A DNA stretch of 44,080 nucleotides from Lachnospiraceae bacterium (GTDB lineage: Bacteria; Bacillota; Clostridia; Lachnospirales; Lachnospiraceae), in NCBI GenBank assembly GCA_024681775.1, contig JAILAF010000008.1, positions 1-44,080 on the forward strand, given 5' to 3'. Both the position numbers and the translations under genes were made by a program. The notes beneath the pieces were generated by a model that made no database searches, was not told where the DNA came from, and saw nothing but the letters and a program-made list of their open reading frames with translations. This document shows, one piece after another, positions 1-7,506 of the stretch. Within the stretch, counting starts at the first letter, position 1; each line of letters begins with the position of its first letter.

Positions 1-100
1 GTGCGCCGGTTCCCTTTTTGGACAGGACACAGATGATGGCGACCAGGTAGACCAGGAACGCGCACAACAAGAAATCCGGATTATACATGCTTCGTCTCAT
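1..100 (-). CDS. N-terminus of an unidentified membrane protein, cut by the left edge
   Basis: An open frame begins with ATG at 100 and runs off the window; 33 residues are visible. They start MRRSMYNPDFLL and form one hydrophobic stretch (about residues 9-27) followed by SKKG, which looks like a first transmembrane segment. An in-frame ATG at 88 is an alternative start. Neither start has a well-spaced ribosome site: a GGGGA touches the first ATG, and a GAGGGGAG lies inside the hairpin just upstream. A promoter with an extended -10 (169-177) and a hairpin with a T run (106-134) precede it, so it is probably a separate transcription unit from the glycosylation block. The function cannot be told from 33 residues. 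Confidence 0.45.
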   Translation of the reverse strand, partial: MRRSMYNPDFLLCAFLVYLVAIICVLSKKGTGA

Positions 101-105
101 TCCCC

Positions 106-134
106 AAAAATGGGCTCCCCTCGGGGGATCCCAT
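106..134 (-). terminator. Hairpin plus T run in the leader of the left-edge gene (terminator or attenuator)
   Basis: On the minus strand an 11-position stem with one mismatch (arms 110-120 and 124-134, three-base loop) is followed directly by a run of T. This is the form of a rho-independent terminator. It sits between a good -10 element (169-174) and the start codon at 100, so it may be an attenuator rather than only the end of the upstream operon. Its 3' arm also contains a GAGGGGAG ribosome-site-like sequence. Confidence 0.55.
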
Positions 135-168
135 GTCGCAATCCAAACAGCAGATTACAACAGAGAAT

Positions 169-177
169 ATTATAGCA
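169..177 (-). promoter_or_regulatory. Extended -10 promoter for the left-edge gene
   Basis: On the minus strand the bases read TGCTATAAT, a perfect -10 hexamer (169-174) with the TGn extension (175-177). No convincing -35 is seen at 16-18 bases, which is usual for extended -10 promoters. Transcription would start near 162 and give a leader of about 60 bases containing the hairpin at 110-134. Confidence 0.5.
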
Positions 178-212
178 TACGAATTTTTAAAATACCACAG
201 TACAAAGTGCCC

Positions 213-239
213 AAAACAAATATCCCGGGGATCCTTGTT
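213..239 (-). terminator. Possible rho-independent terminator after the yfhO gene
   Basis: On the minus strand AACAA (235-239) can pair with TTGTT (215-219), and inside it ATCCC pairs with GGGAT around 222-232. The 3' side reads TTTGTTTT. It lies about 80 bases after the stop at 321, where the glycosylation block would be expected to end. The stem is imperfect and the T run is broken by a G, so this is a moderate call. Confidence 0.35.
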
Positions 240-320
240 ATATCCCAATGTTCACCATTTCGATTCGACACATATTCACAGGAAAAGGGATAAACATTTA
301 TTTATTCAGCCATATTCAGA

Positions 321-2756
321 TCAGGCCTCAATCCGCTCCTTACGTTTCACACCTACCCTGCCAAAAAATGAAAGCCACATAGCTGCGATGATAAGGCACA
401 TCACGGAAATGACAGTCCCTGCCTTCACGCCCGGCGGCACATAAGTGATCTCCACCCGGTGGTCTCCTGCAGGTACCGGGATCAGGAGCAGCGCATCGCG
501 GTAGCTGCCGTAACTGACTTCGGACCCGTCCACGGTAATGCGGAAGTCATCTTCATAGGGCAAAGTGACAAGCAGGTCAGAATCCTCCGGCATGGTCACA
601 TTTCCGGCATAATGCCCACCCTCGATCACGTCCGGGGAGAACTGCGCCTGTTGCAGCCTGGAGATGGCTGCCGAATACGCCTCCCGGTCGAAGGACACTA
701 CCATCGCATCCCCGAACTCCTTGGTTCCGGCGGCCACGATGCGGACTTCCTCTCTGGGAGTAAAAGTGCCGAGGCAGACGGCGAAAGGACAGTATTCTTC
801 CATGAATTTCACGTTTCCTTCGCCATTGATGGACAACTTTCCGATGTAATACGGGATACGCTCCTCGTCTTCCCGTTCGATTGCCTTCGGTGCCTCATAT
901 GCAAAATACAACCAGACAGGATTGTCATCACGCGCTGTAAAAGTGATGACGCTCTCCCGAAGGATCAGATCCGCTTCTTCCTCCGTCTCAAAGGGAGGCT
1001 CAAACCGAACCTCTTCCGTAAAGTCAACAGGAACGAACACCTTGCTATCCTGATCCAAATAATCCCCCAGCACCTCGTTCTGTGCCTCAAAAGGATCCTC
1101 TGGCAATGCAAGCGCACTCTCCCGCGCCTCGTCGGACACAGCATATCCGAGACCAAGCGCATCAGGATTTTCATACAGCTTCAATGTCTTACCGGTGAAT
1201 AACTGATCAAGACCAGGAATATCCACATAATAACTCAGGTAATACTTCACTCCGAAAAGTGATTCCGTCACAGGTGTCAGTCCATTGTCCGACATCATAT
1301 TATAGTTCTGCGCCAGGCCCAAATCTCCGAACAGATTCATCACATTGAGATGATAGCTGGAGGAAAAATAAGATATCCCATTGTACCCGAACAGGAAGGA
1401 GTCCTCATACGAATACGCATAGTTCTTACCGATCCGATAGAAGGAATCATCCTCCGGGATATGAGAAAGCGCTTCCTGCGTCCGTTCGATCAGGCTGTCA
1501 TATTCCCTGCGGTTGGCATAATGCAGGTCATTGTTCAGCCCTGTCATAAAGACATTTCCATTCAAGAAAAGCTCTATGGCAGTAAAGAGGATCCAGATTA
1601 CCAACAGACCGGATGCCTGCTGTGAACGGCTCCTCAGGAAGGAACTCACCTCCGGATATGCTTCATATGCCAGCACCAGCACAAAGAAACAAATCACGTA
1701 AGAAAATCTTCCCGGGAAACAATTGGGCAGACGGAATCCATGCAATGCCATGTAAAGCGGCTCAAAGCAAAAGCCAACAATGTAAAAAACAAAGATTCCA
1801 AGAGCAAAAAATCTCTTCTTCAATGCAATCTTCCTGCAGAAGAAAAAGCATAAAAACAAAAGCAAAGCACCGGTTCCGCAAAACAAAGAGGGCAGACCAT
1901 CGTTTCCGAGAGTGTCATAATGCGAAGAAAAGAACTGCCCCAACACTTTCAACAGCGGCATCTCAAAAACAGTGATTCCTCCATCGGCATCTTCCTTCAG
2001 ACGGCCGCTCAGGAGTCCTGCAATCGTCGGCAACAAAATCGGCAGACTAATCCCAATGGACAAAATGCCTGCACAGAATGCACGCACCACGTAAACAGCC
2101 TTCTTTTTCTCCAGACAAACAAAGCGCCAGAAAAAATAAAGGACTGTAAAGCAGGCAGACATAAAGGTGATGTAATAGTTCAAAAGAAAAGACAACAAAA
2201 AAGAAATAAAGAAGAGAAACGGCGACCGGTCCTTCAGGATCCGTTCAATCCCCAAAAGGATCAAAGGAAGCAGGATCACTCCGTCCATCCACATCAGGCT
2301 CATCAGATACATCAGATTATAACTCATGAGCGCATAACAAACGGAAAGAAGCACGATCACAACAGGCTTTCTGCGGTCCGGATATGCATGCATCAAAAAT
2401 ACACTGAAGGTCAGACCACAGGCGCCAATCTTCAAAAGAGACAGAAAATACAACACATCAGGAAGCTTTGAAAGCGGGAACGCTGCGGCCAAAAACAATA
2501 GAGGATTCCCGAGATAATACGCGTAGTTCCCGACCGCGGAACTGCCAAGACTGCCAAAGGTGTTGTACCAGAAGCTGCTATGAGAAGACCCCAGATAACG
2601 CAAAGAAGCATACATCGAAGCATACTGATACTTCAGATCATAAATCAATACAGTATATGGTCCACCCGGCCAGATCTGGAGGTGGGCAAAGAAAACGATC
2701 ATATACGCTACAGGGATCAAAAAGGACAAAACATAAATAAGAGACTTTTTCTTCAT
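321..2756 (-). CDS. yfhO: YfhO family membrane protein, putative GT-C glycosyltransferase (first copy)
   Basis: The protein has 811 residues. The chosen start is MKKKSLIYVL at 2756 because GGAAAG lies about 8 bases upstream; an in-frame ATG at 2819 falls inside the preceding gene and is unlikely. The N-terminal half is a multi-pass membrane domain. The first outer loop carries the family pattern: Asp40, then QY at 44-45 and SLRYL near 51. A GNYAYYLGNPL motif follows, as in YfhO. The C-terminal part, from roughly residue 430, is mostly soluble and acidic, and a final membrane helix lies near the end (VISVMCLIIAAMW). In Bacillus, YfhO is known to transfer a sugar from undecaprenyl phosphate to lipoteichoic acid outside the membrane. 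The acceptor here is unknown. It is the last gene of a four-gene glycosylation block, 4 bases after the preceding stop. A paralogue lies at 27938-30472. Confidence 0.85.
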   Translation of the reverse strand: MKKKSLIYVLSFLIPVAYMIVFFAHLQIWPGGPYTVLIYDLKYQYASMYASLRYLGSSHSSFWYNTFGSLGSSAVGNYAYYLGNPLLFLAAAFPLSKLPDVLYFLSLLKIGACGLTFSVFLMHAYPDRRKPVVIVLLSVCYALMSYNLMYLMSLMWMDGVILLPLILLGIERILKDRSPFLFFISFLLSFLLNYYITFMSACFTVLYFFWRFVCLEKKKAVYVVRAFCAGILSIGISLPILLPTIAGLLSGRLKEDADGGITVFEMPLLKVLGQFFSSHYDTLGNDGLPSLFCGTGALLLFLCFFFCRKIALKKRFFALGIFVFYIVGFCFEPLYMALHGFRLPNCFPGRFSYVICFFVLVLAYEAYPEVSSFLRSRSQQASGLLVIWILFTAIELFLNGNVFMTGLNNDLHYANRREYDSLIERTQEALSHIPEDDSFYRIGKNYAYSYEDSFLFGYNGISYFSSSYHLNVMNLFGDLGLAQNYNMMSDNGLTPVTESLFGVKYYLSYYVDIPGLDQLFTGKTLKLYENPDALGLGYAVSDEARESALALPEDPFEAQNEVLGDYLDQDSKVFVPVDFTEEVRFEPPFETEEEADLILRESVITFTARDDNPVWLYFAYEAPKAIEREDEERIPYYIGKLSINGEGNVKFMEEYCPFAVCLGTFTPREEVRIVAAGTKEFGDAMVVSFDREAYSAAISRLQQAQFSPDVIEGGHYAGNVTMPEDSDLLVTLPYEDDFRITVDGSEVSYGSYRDALLLIPVPAGDHRVEITYVPPGVKAGTVISVMCLIIAAMWLSFFGRVGVKRKERIEA

Positions 2757-2760
2757 CTTT

Positions 2761-4716
2761 TTATCTTTCCAATCGAGGTCCGATATCATTTCTTTCGTAT
2801 AGCAGAATCCCATATCCAACCGGATTTTTGGTGTTCACAGGCAGCTGGGCCGATGTTGCCAGATGATAGTTATAATTTAACGCCTCTTCTGTCAAATATC
2901 CGACAGATACGATGTAATCAACGACTCCTTCATCGATATATCTCTTCTTTTCACCGACGATCTCATCAATATCCAACATAAAATGCCCAAAATACTTTTC
3001 CTGGGGATCAATATCCAGATAAGCATACAGGCCGACATCAATTATGTCATTAGAAATAATGTTCGGTTCCTCAATCCCCGATGATCTAATATATTCCCCA
3101 AGCTTATACTGAACAGTAGATTCGATTGGCTGAAACACAAAACCGGCATTCCCGGAGTAGAAATAACAATAAACCGTGCATACCAACAAAAAAGCAGCAA
3201 GAAAAACGTTTCTGCTCAAATGAATTCTCTTTAATCGATCAATTAATGCATTCCCATCCTCTTCCAGGTCGTAGATCAAAAGAACAATGACAGAAAGAAT
3301 AATCCCGCATCTCCATAAATCCGGGGTAAAATAGATCTGCCGTATTTCCAACCAAGTTTCATAATAGTTCAGAATTATATACAGGATCGCATGTGGCAAA
3401 TATCGCAAAAAATATTTTTCCAGTTTCGTCAAATGAGCAGCCTTCGATTTAATCCATTCCCCAAGACGTACGAATATCATCATATAAATCAAAACAAGGA
3501 TCATCCGGTAGGCATTGTCCAAAGCATTCAGAGCAAACAAAAACGCTGCAAGAACACCAAGAGCAATCGAAGCCACTCTGCCTTTATTACGCAAAAAAAC
3601 GGCAATTCTGCCACAAAATGAAGATAAGCCTTCTTTCAAAACACCTTCAATGAATATATAGAGAAACATACAGCCAAAAATCTGGAACAAGTAAACGACA
3701 ATCGTCTGGTAGCATCCATAATAAATTATGCCATATCCCAAAGAAAAGATTGTTCCAAAGAACATTGCACGCAGGGCATTCGTGCAATTCTTTCCAAGCA
3801 GGTCAAAAGGCCTGCAACAGATACAGATTACAAAAATTGCAATCAAAAAAGTCTCTGTAAAAAGCAAAAACGGTAATTTCCCATATCCGAAATAGTTCCA
3901 ATAATTTGAGAGGCCGACCCAATCTGCAGTTTGACCGCCATACTGAAACAGCAGATTATAAAAATACACATGCCAAAGATCACCAAAGGCATGGTTCAAA
4001 CCAAAGTACAAAAGAGCAGGCACTGACCCAAGAAAGAATCCGGCAAGAAACAGCCCTGTAGCGCGCATAAGTTCAGCTACTCTTCTGCCAATGAAATAAA
4101 AAAGCATAAGATAAATAACAATCCCGACAGTAATCCCCAAAAGCGTGTACTTGATCCAAAACATTACTGCGGAAAGGACGCCGATCAGAAGAACCTCTCC
4201 TGCCTTAATCTTACGCTCGCTTTGGAATTTAAAATATCTAAGGACAAGGAAAAGAATAATAGCGTAAATAGGCAGACAGTATTCTTCAGCATACCCTCCT
4301 GTCTGGAAATTCAGAGACGTAAAAAGAATCACAGAAGAAAGGATAATTGAAATCTTGCAAAAGAAATCATTTTCTAGAAATAGTCTCATCGTGCGGTAAG
4401 CAAAGTACATAAAGAAGGACGAAAACAAAATCTCGATGACAAAATCGCCAAAGAAACCGGTTCTGTTCATGAGATAGCCGGCCGCGTAGATCAAATACAA
4501 ATAAAGCCCCTTATGTTCATAAATGTCGCGGTAAAGTACCTTTCCATGTAAGATGGCTTTACCCACGGTCCGAAAGCAAAGAGGATCAACCGTTTCGCAA
4601 AAAGGAAACAAAAATGAAAAATAGGAACAAAATGACAGGAATAATAGTGAAGCTATGAAAAACAGGAAAAACGTCTGTATTTCTTTCTTGAAAAACTTTC
4701 CGTTTAACACCATCAT
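2761..4716 (-). CDS. Multi-pass GT-C glycosyltransferase, GT39/ArnT-like
   Basis: A 651-residue membrane protein with about a dozen hydrophobic segments. After the first helix comes an outer loop with Asp44 (ETVDPLCFR) and the pattern YRDIYEHKG at about 62-70. Such an acidic loop with a Y-R-D-x-x-x-H-K-G stretch is typical of bacterial GT39-like dolichyl/undecaprenyl-phosphate sugar transferases. A smaller outward domain of about 100 residues closes the protein (from about residue 540). Substrate and acceptor cannot be told. The start has an AGGAG 13 bases upstream, rather far, so ATG 4713 is equally possible. The gene is visibly AT-rich beside the GC-rich GT2 gene upstream (see findings), which hints at a different origin. 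It probably uses the lipid-linked sugar made by the GT2 gene, by inference from position. Confidence 0.75.
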   Translation of the reverse strand: MMVLNGKFFKKEIQTFFLFFIASLLFLSFCSYFSFLFPFCETVDPLCFRTVGKAILHGKVLYRDIYEHKGLYLYLIYAAGYLMNRTGFFGDFVIEILFSSFFMYFAYRTMRLFLENDFFCKISIILSSVILFTSLNFQTGGYAEEYCLPIYAIILFLVLRYFKFQSERKIKAGEVLLIGVLSAVMFWIKYTLLGITVGIVIYLMLFYFIGRRVAELMRATGLFLAGFFLGSVPALLYFGLNHAFGDLWHVYFYNLLFQYGGQTADWVGLSNYWNYFGYGKLPFLLFTETFLIAIFVICICCRPFDLLGKNCTNALRAMFFGTIFSLGYGIIYYGCYQTIVVYLFQIFGCMFLYIFIEGVLKEGLSSFCGRIAVFLRNKGRVASIALGVLAAFLFALNALDNAYRMILVLIYMMIFVRLGEWIKSKAAHLTKLEKYFLRYLPHAILYIILNYYETWLEIRQIYFTPDLWRCGIILSVIVLLIYDLEEDGNALIDRLKRIHLSRNVFLAAFLLVCTVYCYFYSGNAGFVFQPIESTVQYKLGEYIRSSGIEEPNIISNDIIDVGLYAYLDIDPQEKYFGHFMLDIDEIVGEKKRYIDEGVVDYIVSVGYLTEEALNYNYHLATSAQLPVNTKNPVGYGILLYERNDIGPRLER

Positions 4717-4743
4717 CTCAATGTATAAGCTCCTGTAAAATAA

Positions 4744-5499
4744 TTATACCTTCTCCAGATCAGCTACTTCTTTCGGCGATTTTACGGTGATGGAAACAGC
4801 AGGTTTCCGGACTTCCCGGTGTCTCAGTTCCCGGAGCTGCTGCAGATACTCCAGCGTCACCTTCATGCTGATCTTAGAAGATCCCGCATTCCGCTCTTCA
4901 AAGGTATAGGGCACCTCGCATACCTTCTCATACTTCGTCATGGCCAGGACCTCCACCAGGATCTTCCATCCCAGAGGCTTCAGCTCGGCCCCTTCCAGAA
5001 TCTCGCGGCGCAGCATAAAATATCCGCCGGTCACATCGGAGAACTTCCGAAGGCTCCGCAAGGACAGATTTCCGATCTTCCGGGCGGTCCAGGAGATAAA
5101 TTTCCGAAGGATGTTCAGTCCTCCGTCGCTGCCGCCAGGCACAAAGCGGCTGGGCAGGCACAGGTCATACCCTTCCTCCATGCAACGAACCATGGGACGC
5201 AGAAGCCTGGGTGGGTGCTGCAGGTCTCCGTCCATTACCGCCAGGAACTCTCCCTCTGCTTCAGAGAAGCCGCGGATCACGGCACTGGACAGTCCCCTAT
5301 CCGTATCCCTGTGGATCAGACGAACCTCAGGAGCGGTCTCCTGCAGTACTTTGATCCGTTCCGGTGTATCATCCACGGAATCATCCACAAAGAGCAGTTC
5401 AAAGGGAATCCCTTCCAAAGCACTCCGAACCCCTTCATATAGAGGCTTCACATTATCTCCCTCGTTAAACGTCGGGACGATCACAGACAGTTTCAACAT
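4744..5499 (-). CDS. Polyprenol-phosphate sugar synthase, GT2 family (DPM1/CsbB-like)
   Basis: A 251-residue soluble GT-A enzyme. The N-terminus reads LSVIVPTFNEG (4-14), FVDDSVDDT follows at 38-45, and the metal-binding DxD is in MDGDLQHPP (89-97). GGYFMLRR and the late W-K-I-L-V-E-V segment match the dolichol-phosphate mannose synthase branch. The family moves a sugar from a nucleotide donor to a polyprenyl phosphate on the inner face of the membrane, supplying GT-C enzymes outside. The protein ends without the two C-terminal membrane helices found in CsbB or GtrB, so it resembles the soluble DPM1 type. The start ATG lies 1 base after the preceding stop, with AAGGGGA as ribosome site. The flanking GT-C genes on both sides are its likely users. 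The sugar is unknown. Confidence 0.88.
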   Translation of the reverse strand: MLKLSVIVPTFNEGDNVKPLYEGVRSALEGIPFELLFVDDSVDDTPERIKVLQETAPEVRLIHRDTDRGLSSAVIRGFSEAEGEFLAVMDGDLQHPPRLLRPMVRCMEEGYDLCLPSRFVPGGSDGGLNILRKFISWTARKIGNLSLRSLRKFSDVTGGYFMLRREILEGAELKPLGWKILVEVLAMTKYEKVCEVPYTFEERNAGSSKISMKVTLEYLQQLRELRHREVRKPAVSITVKSPKEVADLEKV

Positions 5500-5500
5500 T

Positions 5501-7408
5501 TCATTCGTTCCCCTTCAAAAGGTGAGGATTAGACATGGAGATGGTGGCAGGATCAAGATTCCGGAAGAGTATAAAATACTCTCCATCATAGAGCTTCTCC
5601 ATCCCGGTATATTCCCAAAATCCCTGAAAATCGCTTTCCGTTCCGACCACGAAATAATCAACACTTGACAGATGATCGACGATGGCTTTGTTGGGAAATC
5701 GGTAAAAATCCAAAGAATCCACGGAGCAAACAAATTCACGGTCGGGATTCTCCAGCCTTTTTTCACCGATCTGGTCCCAAAACAGTAACTCATCAAATAG
5801 ATAATAGTTCGGAGATTCATCACAGTAGGTAACAAACGGCTTCAGGTCTTCATAATAGGACATGACAAGGACAGAAGTTTCTCCGGTATCAGCCCCCAGA
5901 TCACGCAACATCCCGGAAATCGTAATGATCTCATCTGCCTCCTGATCAGAGCAGTCGTACCAGTCAACAACCTCATTGTATCCGGATACATTGTTCAGAA
6001 TACTGATCAGAATAACAACAGCAAAAAAAGCGCGGATCCCCTTCTCCTTTTTTTTCACAATGCAGTAATACCCGCCGAGGATCAAACCACCCATAACCAC
6101 CAGAACGCTGTACAGGGAAGAAATGGCTGTTCGAAGTGAGGACAACTGATTTTGCAGATCCGGGATCAACCAATGCAGGTCATAATGATCCACACAGCTT
6201 CCTCGGTACATTCCCTTAAAGATCAGCAGATCAATTCCAAGAGTGATCAAAGAGGCGATGAGGAAAGGCTTCTTCTTCTCCTCCGATAGCAGCTGATCCT
6301 TATACCGAAAGTAGATGACCAGGAACAATGCTAATGACAAAAAAATCTGCGGGCCAAAATACCGAAGATGCAAGCGTGGCGTCAGTTTTCCGTAGTCTTC
6401 ATACTGAGCGATCCGGAAAGAGATCATAAAAGCCATCAGGAAATTGCAGATCATAATAAAGAGATAGCTGCGAAGAACCCGCTCTTCCAATTCCTTTAAA
6501 AGGATCAACGGCACAAAAATTGGGAGGCAAAAAACAGACAGCGTAATCCCTACCAGATAATACAAAAAGAAATAAACACCATAGATTGTGTGGTAGGAAG
6601 CAAACATATTCTTCGGATCTGTAAGATCGCTGCTCCACCACTCATTCGGTTCATTGTCATAGGTGATCAGTTTCACAGCAACCAACAGGACCAGAAATAC
6701 AACAAGGATCACTCCCGCATTGATCAGGCGCTTTTTCTCAAAGAGAGGCGTCTTTTGGCCCTCTTCCCTCACAAACAAAAAGCGAAAAACGGGATACGCC
6801 AGCTCGATGCCAACGCAAACCGCAGGCAAAATGATCCCACGCTCTTTGATGTAATATACCAGATAACAGACAACACCACACAATACCGCCAACCATAAAG
6901 AACCCTTCCGCTCAAGCATCAGATAGACCCAGAATCCCAGCATGAACATGGGAACATAGATGCTCTCACACATGAAATTGATGGAATTCAGCTGATTGGG
7001 CCAGAGAAGATATAAGAACGAAACGAAAACCGTTAAACGATAGGACAGCTCCCACTCCCTGCACATCCCAAAGAGGAAAAACACTCCTCCGCAGAGCGTC
7101 AGTACATTAAATAAATTAATGAGCCTGATCCGCAGATAGATATCCTTCACCGCAAAAAGTGGCGAGATTAGAATGCTATAAAGATTCTTCTGATAGGAAA
7201 CATGCTTTCCCTGAATGGAAAAACCGTTTCCCGCCTGCAGGCTCCTGGCAATATCCCAGTCCCGGAGCTCGTCTGGATAAATCTCAACTACTTTCGTAAA
7301 ATCCGCCATCAGGTACCGAATCACGCAAAAAAGGAGAAACATTCCGGTGACAAGGAGAAATGCCTGCCTGGGAGAAAAATCCTTTTTGGTGTCTTGCATC
7401 ATCTTCAT
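5501..7408 (-). CDS. Multi-pass GT-C glycosyltransferase, PMT/ArnT-like
   Basis: A 635-residue membrane protein. I place the start at ATG 7408 (MKMMQDTKKDF), preceded by GAGGGATTGGG; a longer frame from a GTG at 7447 begins in the hairpin region and is less likely. After the first helix comes the pattern YPDELRDWDIARSL (from about 44), close to the P-D-E loop of ArnT/PMT-type enzymes, then a G-N-G-F stretch. Roughly ten further membrane helices follow. The C-terminal domain of about 150 residues (from about 485) is predicted to face outward. By family it would transfer a sugar from a polyprenyl phosphate to an acceptor outside the cell. It opens the glycosylation block and is separated from the pilus operon by a strong hairpin (7447-7467). 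The acceptor is unknown; pilins or a wall polymer are both possible. Confidence 0.72.
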   Translation of the reverse strand: MKMMQDTKKDFSPRQAFLLVTGMFLLFCVIRYLMADFTKVVEIYPDELRDWDIARSLQAGNGFSIQGKHVSYQKNLYSILISPLFAVKDIYLRIRLINLFNVLTLCGGVFFLFGMCREWELSYRLTVFVSFLYLLWPNQLNSINFMCESIYVPMFMLGFWVYLMLERKGSLWLAVLCGVVCYLVYYIKERGIILPAVCVGIELAYPVFRFLFVREEGQKTPLFEKKRLINAGVILVVFLVLLVAVKLITYDNEPNEWWSSDLTDPKNMFASYHTIYGVYFFLYYLVGITLSVFCLPIFVPLILLKELEERVLRSYLFIMICNFLMAFMISFRIAQYEDYGKLTPRLHLRYFGPQIFLSLALFLVIYFRYKDQLLSEEKKKPFLIASLITLGIDLLIFKGMYRGSCVDHYDLHWLIPDLQNQLSSLRTAISSLYSVLVVMGGLILGGYYCIVKKKEKGIRAFFAVVILISILNNVSGYNEVVDWYDCSDQEADEIITISGMLRDLGADTGETSVLVMSYYEDLKPFVTYCDESPNYYLFDELLFWDQIGEKRLENPDREFVCSVDSLDFYRFPNKAIVDHLSSVDYFVVGTESDFQGFWEYTGMEKLYDGEYFILFRNLDPATISMSNPHLLKGNE

Positions 7409-7446
7409 AAATCCCAATCCCTCATAAAGCAGTAAACAGAATATCA

Positions 7447-7467
7447 CCCCCGCCTGTCAGACGGGGG
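7447..7467 (-). terminator. Strong GC hairpin between the pilus operon and the glycosylation block
   Basis: On the minus strand CCCCCG pairs with CGGGGG and, allowing a T-G wobble, the stem extends to 9 pairs with a three-base loop. It starts about 40 bases after the stop of the DUF5057 gene. The following bases (TGATATTCTGTTTACTG) are only loosely T-rich, so it may be a weak terminator or an RNA-stabilising hairpin that lets some transcription through. I find no clear promoter between it and the next gene. Confidence 0.45.
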
Positions 7468-7506
7468 CGATCTGAAACGTTTTGAACTTATCGAACTATT
7501 AAATCA

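Noticed and set aside
7409-7447. GTG start for the first GT-C gene at 7447
   Set aside because: The GTG touches the strong hairpin and has no ribosome site; ATG 7408 is preceded by GAGGG.
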